Shown: piece after piece, positions 6,849 through 11,763 of the stretch
How the letters are laid out: every line of letters starts with the position of its first letter
Position numbering within the stretch: the stretch's first letter is position 1
Source: Rhodospirillales bacterium
Lineage (GTDB): Bacteria; Pseudomonadota; Gammaproteobacteria; Steroidobacterales; Rariloculaceae
Assembly: GCA_024640665.1 (NCBI GenBank)
Contig: JAHEEO010000086.1
Location: 1-11,763, forward strand
Reading direction: 5' to 3'
DNA length: 11,763 nucleotides
Position numbers and translations under genes: made by a program
The notes under the pieces: generated by a model
The model's input: only the letters and a program-made list of their open reading frames with translations
What the model was told of the DNA's origin: nothing
Database searches by the model: none

Positions 6849-8603
6849 ATGTGTACAGCGCAATCCGGGGGGAATCCAGTGCCGCACATTCAGTATCCGC
6901 AGGAGCAGATGCACCGCTTCGCTTACACCAAGCTCACGGAACGGCAAATTAGCCAAAAGTTGGTTCCGGCGGCCGCAGGGCCCGCGAGCGCATCGCCATT
7001 GTCAGGCGTGTTAGCCGGCAAGTCACTGAAGATCGTGACCGATAATGGTCCGGAGCTGAATTACAGGTTTGCCAGCAACAATCGACTTTCGGTATCTGAA
7101 AACGGCGGGATGGCCGTGGACGTCGGTTACGGTGCGTTGCTGCTCGATCACGTGGCATTGTTTTCGCACCTCGTGCCGGGCACGCAACGAGGCTACAACG
7201 TCATTGTCGACCAGGCCACCGGGCTGGCTACGGTTTTTGAGGTTTGGTTCAGTGGGTTCATCGACAACCGCGAAGTGCAGCGCGAAATCTACTATGGCTA
7301 TGTGGAAGAGCGTGGCGCAGCCACGCCGCAGGCTCGGCATGGCATTACCAACCGTATCGAGGGAAAGGGGTTCTATTGGAAGCAGGATACCGGCGTCGAG
7401 ACGCTGGAATTTTTCCCTTCTGCAGCGTATTCAAACTTCGTCGAGCTGACTCGGCTCGGCGGTGAGCTGAGCTTCTGCGGGCCGTCCGACTACATCAAGA
7501 TTAACGATGAGCTCTATATCTATGCTCGCGTCGAGTGCGAATTCTCGGGCACGATGACTTTGTATGTGCTCGATTTAAATCGAGTGGAGCAAGTTGGAGT
7601 GCGCCTCGGCTTCGATAGCAACGACGATCTCGAGTACTACTTATTCACGGGCAGCGGCGAATGGCTGGGCCAGATCGCGCAATTCGAAGAGTTTGGAAAC
7701 GTCGGCGCCGCGCCGCCTGTGGCTCCTGATACCGCTCCGGCGGAAAAGGGCGCGCGCCGCGTATACCGTCCTGCGCGCACTAATCCAATCCTGACGAAAG
7801 CGGAGATGGAAGCCGCCATTGCCAACACCAAGGAGGCCTTTCCCGGCCCCAATGCCATGGCCGGCAACAAGGGCCCTGTCAGCGACTATCTGGCCGGCAA
7901 GGAACTGACCGTCCGCTACGACAATGGACCCGTCGTGGAATATCGTTTCGATGAAATGCAGCAACTGCGCTGGCGCTATGAAGGCGAGCGCGCTTGGAGC
8001 GAGGAGCGCTACGAGTCTTGGGAGTCCGCTCCAGGCGTGATCATGTTTGGCCACTTTCTCGGTGACGCCCCTGAGCACGACGCTCATATCGTGGTAATGG
8101 ATTTCGAACACGCACTTGCAAGTTGCTTGCATGCCACGACGGGCACACCGTATGTGGCCAATGAAGCGGCCGTAAAGGCTTGGTTCGGCGTCATTGAAAT
8201 GGCAGGTTTAACGCCGCCGATATATCGACGTCACCAATACACCGATGAGCTTGTCGGCCGTGCCTTGACTTGGAATTACTCCCCCGGTTTGACGTCAATG
8301 CACCTGTACTCGACGCCGCATTCCTTGTCATGGATTATCTTCGGGCAAGACGGCGCCGGAGGAATGGAATGGAGCGGCCCGGCATCATACGTAAAGATTC
8401 GCGATGATCTCTACTTGGCGTATTGGTTAGAAGAGGCCTGCAACGGCACGCTGGGCACAATTCTGGTAAATATGCGCACCATGCACGATTGCGGTATCGG
8501 TTATCACCCGCGCGCATCGGGTCTGAGCTTGGACGCGATGGGCGCGCATTCGCGGCACGCGGGCCGCTTCGATATCAACAAGTACTTCACATTGAAGGGA
8601 TAA
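6849..8603 (+). CDS. Tandem double MoaF-family protein, function unknown
   Basis: This protein of up to 584 residues contains two full MoaF-like units. Unit 1 is about residues 54-280 and unit 2 about 347-583, joined by a linker with an Ala/Pro-rich stretch (285-300). The repeats align visibly: LAGKSLKIVTDNGPELNYRF with LAGKELTVRYDNGPVVEYRF (N-terminal MoaF domain), and CGPSDYIKINDELYIY with SGPASYVKIRDDLYLAY (C-terminal MoaF domain). MoaF proteins usually have one such unit of about 250 residues. The family is named after a gene near molybdenum cofactor genes in Klebsiella, but its role is not established and no Moco gene is present here. No signal peptide or membrane segment is seen, so it is probably cytoplasmic. 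The start is uncertain: ATG 6849, GTG 6879 (4 bases after GGGGGGAA) or ATG 6909. The downstream gene starts 10 bases after the stop. Confidence 0.8.
   Translation: MCTAQSGGNPVPHIQYPQEQMHRFAYTKLTERQISQKLVPAAAGPASASPLSGVLAGKSLKIVTDNGPELNYRFASNNRLSVSENGGMAVDVGYGALLLDHVALFSHLVPGTQRGYNVIVDQATGLATVFEVWFSGFIDNREVQREIYYGYVEERGAATPQARHGITNRIEGKGFYWKQDTGVETLEFFPSAAYSNFVELTRLGGELSFCGPSDYIKINDELYIYARVECEFSGTMTLYVLDLNRVEQVGVRLGFDSNDDLEYYLFTGSGEWLGQIAQFEEFGNVGAAPPVAPDTAPAEKGARRVYRPARTNPILTKAEMEAAIANTKEAFPGPNAMAGNKGPVSDYLAGKELTVRYDNGPVVEYRFDEMQQLRWRYEGERAWSEERYESWESAPGVIMFGHFLGDAPEHDAHIVVMDFEHALASCLHATTGTPYVANEAAVKAWFGVIEMAGLTPPIYRRHQYTDELVGRALTWNYSPGLTSMHLYSTPHSLSWIIFGQDGAGGMEWSGPASYVKIRDDLYLAYWLEEACNGTLGTILVNMRTMHDCGIGYHPRASGLSLDAMGAHSRHAGRFDINKYFTLKG
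7008..8597 (+). repeat. Internal protein-level duplication: two MoaF units in tandem
   Basis: The segments 7008-7688 and 7887-8597 encode two homologous units of about 227 and 237 residues. The similarity is clear in the protein (DNGP-YRF, the YKIxDxLY-like block, and Trp/Ser-rich strands) but weak in the DNA, so the duplication is old rather than recent. Unit 2 keeps more of the family consensus (LVGRALTWNYSPGL, YVKIRDDLYLAYWLEE) than unit 1. Confidence 0.75.
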
Positions 8604-8613
8604 GGTGGGCAGC

Positions 8614-9144
8614 ATGCATAACAAAGCCGTATCCACGCGTCGTTTGTTCTTCTGGCAGGCTGGCGCCGCGCTGTCTGCACCACTTGCCGCTGCGAGCGCA
8701 TCGGCCTCGACAGAATTGGGCGGAGACAATGAAACGCTGAAGGCCCGGCTCGAAATGCTCGAGGATCTGAACGCCATTCAAGCGCTGCAGCAGGCCTATG
8801 CAAAGCATCTCAATGCAGGTGCTCACGAACAGATCGGTGAATTGTTCGTCGACGCGTCAAGCGTCGAGATCGAAACTGGAATTCGCGGGTTGATCGCCGA
8901 CGCCTTCAAGGCGGATGACTTTATCGAACTCGGTGGCGATCGCATGAGCGCCACTTCGGTAACGCACTGTACGGTTGAGATTGAGACGGAAATTGGACCG
9001 AGCTGCACACTCGTCGAAATGGCTCGGCTGCAGGGCGAAGGCAGCTTGAAACACTTACAACGGCGCATGCTCGAAAACACCTATATCAAGCAGGGTGGTG
9101 TCTGGAAGATCGAGCGCACGAAATTTCGCTTGGCGGAGATTTAG
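8614..9144 (+). CDS. Tat-exported NTF2/SnoaL-like protein
   Basis: This 176-residue protein opens with a probable twin-arginine signal (VSTRRLFFWQAGAALSAPLA, ending near AAASASA at about residue 31). The following domain has the NTF2/SnoaL-like pattern: a helix block RLEMLEDLNAIQALQQAYAK (45-64), LNAGAHEQIGELFVDAS (66-82), and a C-terminal sheet with GGVWKIERTKF (161-171). The fold is a small cone shared by dehydratases, isomerases, the beta subunits of ring-hydroxylating dioxygenases and non-enzymatic binding proteins, so no reaction can be named. The ATG at 8614 is chosen over the GTG at 8605 because an AAGG sequence (8602-8605) stands 8 bases before it and the Tat motif falls at the right distance. 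It begins 10 bases after the double-MoaF stop, so the two genes are almost certainly one operon, although one product stays in the cytoplasm and the other is exported. Confidence 0.78.
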   Translation: MHNKAVSTRRLFFWQAGAALSAPLAAASASASTELGGDNETLKARLEMLEDLNAIQALQQAYAKHLNAGAHEQIGELFVDASSVEIETGIRGLIADAFKADDFIELGGDRMSATSVTHCTVEIETEIGPSCTLVEMARLQGEGSLKHLQRRMLENTYIKQGGVWKIERTKFRLAEI

Positions 9145-9344
9145 TCTACGGAATCAGCTCGCGAAACAGGCCATCCGAGACGATGCGGCCATCAGCCGGG
9201 TTTGCCAATTCCGCCAATGTTTTCATCTTCCAGTTCGCGTGGCGTTTGGTCGAGGACGATGTCGAATCTGGCCGGCAACAAGCCGAATCTAGAATCTGGT
9301 GGTGGCTGATACTCTGCCATCAATGCAATGCGGGTCAGCAATAT
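9145..9344. other. Convergent intergenic gap
   Basis: This 200-base stretch separates the plus-strand NTF2-like gene from the minus-strand SDR gene. I find no convincing hairpin-plus-T-run terminator for either strand. Apart from the possible 26-codon remnant at 9146-9226 it holds a short GAATCT motif three times (9264-9269, 9285-9290, 9292-9297), which may be chance. Confidence 0.6.
9146..9226 (-). pseudogene. Possible 26-codon gene remnant or small ORF
   Basis: In the gap between two convergent genes, the minus strand holds a short frame from ATG at 9226 to TAG at 9146-9148, reading MKTLAELANPADGRIVSDGL and then FRELIP. The codons look like real coding sequence, and the text is reminiscent of the N-terminus of ring-hydroxylating dioxygenase alpha subunits (a D/NPxxGxI(V)S segment followed by a short Phe-containing step). 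It stops just where those proteins would continue, so it may be a truncated relic. A genuine microprotein or chance are alternatives. The ribosome binding site is poor: GGAAG directly abuts the ATG. Confidence 0.22.
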
Positions 9345-10091
9345 TTACGGCGTGATCTCCGTTCCATCCCAAGCGAGCAAGCTGCCACTTTGGCTGGGCT
9401 GCGCAAGCGCGATAACGCTGAGAAGGCGCTGCGCCGAACTCGCTGGCGTGAACAGTTGCTTGGCGGGCACACGTGATTGAAACGGCGCTGAGAGATTCGT
9501 ATCGACTGTGCCGGGATGCAGGCCGATGCAAAGTGCCGAAGCATTCTTCCGTTTGAGCTCAACCGCCAATGTGCGAATGACCATGTTCAAAGCCGCTTTC
9601 GACGCACGATAGCCGTACCATCCGCCGAGTCGGTTGTCGCCGATGCTGCCAACTCTTGCAGACAACGCGGCAAATACACTCTTTCGCCCGCGAGCAAGCA
9701 GTGGCAGAAAGTGCTTTGCGACGAGCGCAGGTCCGGTGCAGTTGATCGCGAATGACTGAGCAAAACTTTCAGCGCTGAGGTCCGCCCAGGTTTTTTCCGG
9801 TTGCAGGTCCGGCCCGGCATGTAGCAGACCGCTGGCGACGAGGACAATGTCCAGTTCTCCATAATTCGCGCAGGTCTTCGCAGCCTGCTCGATTGAGGAT
9901 TCGGCGGTTAGGTCCAAATGCACCGCTTGGGTTTTCGCGGGCAGATCGGTGAGATTAGTGCGTGCTACCGCAAATATACGATCAACGGCCGGATCCGTCG
10001 CCAGCGCATCGACCAAGCCCGCTCCGATACCCCCGCTTGCGCCAATTACGGCAGCCGCCAGTCCGCGGCCCATGCTAGCTAATTCGCTCAT
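9345..10091 (-). CDS. Short-chain dehydrogenase/reductase (C-factor-like SDR)
   Basis: This 248-residue cytoplasmic enzyme is a classical SDR. The nucleotide-binding motif is GASGGIG (17-23), Asp60 sits in the HLDLT segment, Asn117 is in FAINCTGP, the catalytic Ser144 is in ALSARVGSI, and Tyr161/Lys165 form YRASK followed by AALNM. The C-terminal LHPGTVDTNLS (191-201) is typical of the CsgA/C-factor-like and sniffer-like subgroup often found in light- and redox-stress clusters. The substrate is unknown; oxidation or reduction of a carbonyl with NAD(P)(H) is expected. It starts 22 bases after the SOUL gene stop on the same strand, so both are probably one transcript. No strong Shine-Dalgarno sequence is visible, and an ATG seven codons in (residue 7) is an alternative start. 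Confidence 0.87.
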   Translation of the reverse strand: MSELASMGRGLAAAVIGASGGIGAGLVDALATDPAVDRIFAVARTNLTDLPAKTQAVHLDLTAESSIEQAAKTCANYGELDIVLVASGLLHAGPDLQPEKTWADLSAESFAQSFAINCTGPALVAKHFLPLLARGRKSVFAALSARVGSIGDNRLGGWYGYRASKAALNMVIRTLAVELKRKNASALCIGLHPGTVDTNLSAPFQSRVPAKQLFTPASSAQRLLSVIALAQPSQSGSLLAWDGTEITP

Positions 10092-10113
10092 GTCGAGTTT
10101 CGTTCGGAGGCTG

Positions 10114-10758
10114 TTACGGTGATTGAGGCAGATCCGTCGATAGCTCTATCATGACCTCGTTTCGGCGCATGAACCATGGCGTGAACGGGGCGTTGTAGCG
10201 TGCAAATAGCGGTGATCCAACCGCAGTTATGCCATTCCGATCCAGGGCCTCTTGCAGGGCCGTTAGATGCGTTTCAAAGCTCTTGCGAGTCCAGCGGCCC
10301 GAGTAGCGGCGGGCCGCAACGAGCCGCGCCGGCACTTCGCGGATTGTCACGCGGGAATCGAGCGGCACGGGCAGCGTTTCCATTGCGTACCCTGCGGGCA
10401 TGACAAACCCATAGACCTGCTTGTCTGCTTCGCGCGCAGCCGGTGCTGTGCTGAGAACTGGCGCTGTCATAGCCATCTTGACGTTCGTTTGTGCCTTACT
10501 GCCGCTCTTTGGTGGCGTCGCAGAAAGCACTGCGCGGTTATCGCCAAATATGTAGCCGGCCAGAATTCGGAATGCGGAGCTATCGGCCGAGCGAGCCTCT
10601 TGAGGCACTTCCGTTTCGGCGACAATGAACGGTGCGTAACTGCGAATCTCGTAATCCGCAGTTACATCAGTAACAACATAGTCTGGTTCTTCAATAGCCA
10701 TGGCAATTGTCGTTGCGAGCGCTGCTAAACTCGCCGTCAGCATAATTATGACCTTCAT
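10114..10758 (-). CDS. SOUL heme-binding-family protein with signal peptide
   Basis: This 214-residue protein belongs to the SOUL/HBP family, named for vertebrate heme-binding proteins and common in bacterial light-response gene clusters. The family blocks are visible: YEIRSYAPFIVAET (36-49), the FRILAGYIFGDN segment (63-74), KMAMTAPVL (94-102), YGFVMPAGY (116-124), and ARYNAPFTPWFMRRNEVMIE (186-205). A signal peptide (1-21, ending AMA/IE) sends it to the periplasm. The start at 10758 is well supported by a GAGGTG ribosome binding site (10763-10768 on the minus strand) 4 bases upstream. Heme or porphyrin binding is expected from the family, not shown here. It lies 22 bases upstream of the SDR gene and downstream of a MerR-family regulator with a palindrome in between. 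Confidence 0.9.
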   Translation of the reverse strand: MKVIIMLTASLAALATTIAMAIEEPDYVVTDVTADYEIRSYAPFIVAETEVPQEARSADSSAFRILAGYIFGDNRAVLSATPPKSGSKAQTNVKMAMTAPVLSTAPAAREADKQVYGFVMPAGYAMETLPVPLDSRVTIREVPARLVAARRYSGRWTRKSFETHLTALQEALDRNGITAVGSPLFARYNAPFTPWFMRRNEVMIELSTDLPQSP

Positions 10759-10762
10759 TTTT

Positions 10763-10768
10763 CACCTC
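10763..10768 (-). promoter_or_regulatory. Strong ribosome binding site of the SOUL gene
   Basis: On the minus strand GAGGTG stands four bases before the ATG at 10758. It is the best Shine-Dalgarno sequence on this strand and fixes the start of the SOUL gene. Confidence 0.7.
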
Positions 10769-10827
10769 GAGCCTCAATTGTCTCTAATTTAATGAGAGTT
10801 CGTTGGACTTAGTGAATTGGATTCCTA

Positions 10828-10839
10828 AATACGCGTATT
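10828..10839. promoter_or_regulatory. Perfect 12-base palindrome, candidate MerR-family operator
   Basis: AATACGCGTATT reads the same on both strands and lies in the gap between the MerR-family gene and the SOUL gene, about 70 bases before the SOUL start. MerR-family proteins bind dyad sites in target promoters, often within a long -35/-10 spacer. I could not find clear -35 and -10 boxes around this one, so the operator role is inferred from symmetry and position only. Confidence 0.4.
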
Positions 10840-10862
10840 AACCGAGTTTGAGCGAATGCTCT

Positions 10863-10887
10863 GGTGCTTCGTCAAAATGAAAGCACC
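10863..10887. repeat. Inverted repeat GGTGCTT...AAGCACC
   Basis: A 7-base perfect inverted repeat (10863-10869 and 10881-10887) is separated by 11 bases. It lies about 38 bases after the MerR-family stop in that gene's direction. It could form a hairpin, but no T-run follows on either strand, so an intrinsic terminator is unlikely. It may be a second regulatory dyad. Confidence 0.4.
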
Positions 10888-10924
10888 GTGGACAATTTGG
10901 CACACCGCTCTGGGGCTTGCAGCA

Positions 10925-11763
10925 TTAAGCCTGCGGCGCGTTCGTTAAGACAATGCCTTCGGCATCGATGACATGCTGCAGATTTTTCTCGATGATTTGC
11001 CTTGCCCGCCCAACCTCCTGGCAAAGCAGAGCATGCAGCGCAGCATCGGCTTCATTGCGGTTTTCGCAGTCAGCGCTGTATTGCTCGAAGCCGATCAAGT
11101 TCGCCAATAGCGTCGCCAGATGCTGTGGGCACTGACAATCAATTTCGGTTGGCAGTGACGCAAGCTCAGCTAATTGTGCAGCAGAAAACTTGGGTGGTGT
11201 CGGTTCTGTCATCATGGGCGCACTGACAAAAACAGTTCGAAAGTCCTGTAGTGCTTTTAGCAGCTCAGTCGTTGTTGCCGGTGCTCGCGCAAGCTGAATA
11301 CCTCGGGCCCGCAGCACCTGCAGATCACGCTCTCGCGCAAAGCCGTAAATCAATAACATCCCCATCTGACCAAAACGTGCGCGGACATCGATGAGCTGCT
11401 GGGTGATCGCAGGTGTCACACTGGCGATGTCAACGAGCAGACCGTCAAGCGGCTGTGCGGATGTGTTGAAGTCGATCGGTAACGGGGCGGCGCGCGCTAT
11501 CACGATCTGGCAGACATCCGGATGTGCGCGCAGCGCTTGCGCAAGGCTAGTGCAGGTGGCGCCAAGAACGGCGATGCGCAGTGGGCCGATGTTTTTCGGA
11601 TCAGCAGTATGTCCAGATTCTACGATATAGCTTTGCAGTTCCTCATCCGAAAGGCTGGCAATGTCGCTGATGCGGTGCCCTGCTCGTACCAGTCGTTTGA
11701 GCGATGACAGGCGCTTTACGGTTGTCTGAGAATAGCGGCGCCGCTGGCTCTGTGACCTGATTA
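10925..11763 (-). CDS. MerR-family regulator with B12-binding-like domain lacking DxHxxG (5' end outside window)
   Basis: The frame runs without a stop from 10925 through the right edge, so at least 278 residues are present and the first part of the gene is missing. The visible N-terminus (QRRRYSQTTVKRLSSLKRLV, then RAGHRISDIASLSDEEL) is the second half of a MerR DNA-binding domain; the first helix-turn-helix, some 35 residues, lies outside. Next comes a Rossmann-like domain (PLRIAVLGATCTSLAQAL, LDGLLVDIA, GMLLIYGFA) resembling the cobalamin-binding domain of CarH/LitR proteins, but the cobalamin-ligating DxHxxG is absent. The C-terminal helical part holds DCQCPQHLATLLANLIGFEQ and YSADCENRNEADAALHALL. 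Regulators of this type commonly adjoin photolyase, SOUL and SDR genes. I infer that it controls the SOUL-SDR operon. The TAA stop is at 10925-10927. Confidence 0.8.
   Translation of the reverse strand, partial: IRSQSQRRRYSQTTVKRLSSLKRLVRAGHRISDIASLSDEELQSYIVESGHTADPKNIGPLRIAVLGATCTSLAQALRAHPDVCQIVIARAAPLPIDFNTSAQPLDGLLVDIASVTPAITQQLIDVRARFGQMGMLLIYGFARERDLQVLRARGIQLARAPATTTELLKALQDFRTVFVSAPMMTEPTPPKFSAAQLAELASLPTEIDCQCPQHLATLLANLIGFEQYSADCENRNEADAALHALLCQEVGRARQIIEKNLQHVIDAEGIVLTNAPQA

Noticed and set aside
7641..8132. Minus-strand open frame of 163 residues
   Set aside because: It is antisense to the double-MoaF gene, whose own frame carries clear domain motifs. This frame has no recognisable domain.
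6849..8603. Role in molybdenum cofactor synthesis
   Set aside because: The family name comes from gene position in Klebsiella. No other Moco gene is in the window and the MoaF reaction is not established.
9264..9297. Direct repeat array (GAATCT three times)
   Set aside because: The units are six bases, unevenly spaced and without flanking conservation, so chance is the simplest explanation.
9183..9476. Plus-strand open frame of 97 residues extending out of the convergent gap
   Set aside because: Two thirds of it is antisense to the C-terminus of the SDR gene, with Arg/Gln-rich shadow composition and no ribosome binding site.
10267..10728. Plus-strand open frame of 153 residues
   Set aside because: It is antisense to the SOUL gene, which has a strong ribosome binding site, signal peptide and family motifs.
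10863..10887. Intrinsic terminator
   Set aside because: The hairpin stem is only 7 bases and is not followed by a T-run on either strand.
10925..11503. The MerR gene as a complete 192-residue protein starting at the GTG at 11503
   Set aside because: The frame stays open to the right edge, and the extra residues encode the second half of a MerR DNA-binding domain. The GTG is internal.

Overview
The window looks like chromosomal DNA of a Gram-negative bacterium, most likely a free-living (perhaps marine) gammaproteobacterium. The evidence is a TonB-dependent outer-membrane receptor with a FecR-type regulator, an LpxL/HtrB-type lipid A acyltransferase close in sequence to gammaproteobacterial ones, two lipoproteins, and a moderate G+C that looks to be in the mid-fifties by eye. 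Genus cannot be told from the sequence. I see no mobile element, CRISPR array, tRNA or rRNA gene.

Layout. (a) 1-5783, plus strand: the last codons of a gene that overlaps the next start (probably an ECF sigma factor), a FecR-family anti-sigma regulator, a TonB-dependent receptor with an N-terminal STN signalling domain, an amidohydrolase lipoprotein and an LpxL-like acyltransferase. The first part is a cell-surface signalling and import system. The amidohydrolase may process what is imported, and the acyltransferase works on lipid A. (b) 5794-6774, minus strand: an SMP-30/gluconolactonase-like lipoprotein, tail to tail with the acyltransferase only 10 bases away. (c) 6849-9144, plus strand: a two-gene unit of an unusual protein made of two complete MoaF-like units in tandem, followed by a probable Tat-exported NTF2/SnoaL-like protein. 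(d) 9145-9344: a 200-base gap with a possible remnant of a gene on the minus strand. (e) 9345-11763, minus strand: a MerR-family regulator entering from the right edge, then a SOUL heme-binding-family protein and a short-chain dehydrogenase. This combination resembles the light/singlet-oxygen response clusters of many proteobacteria (LitR/CarH-like MerR regulator, SOUL protein, C-factor-like SDR, often with photolyase/cryptochrome).

Most notable: the double-MoaF protein with its Tat-exported NTF2-like partner, a module whose function I cannot assign; the MerR-SOUL-SDR set with a perfect 12-base palindrome between regulator and target genes; and a likely leaderless transcript for the SMP-30-like lipoprotein. 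Several starts had to be moved inward from the longest open frame, and the MerR reading frame had to be extended to the right edge of the window.
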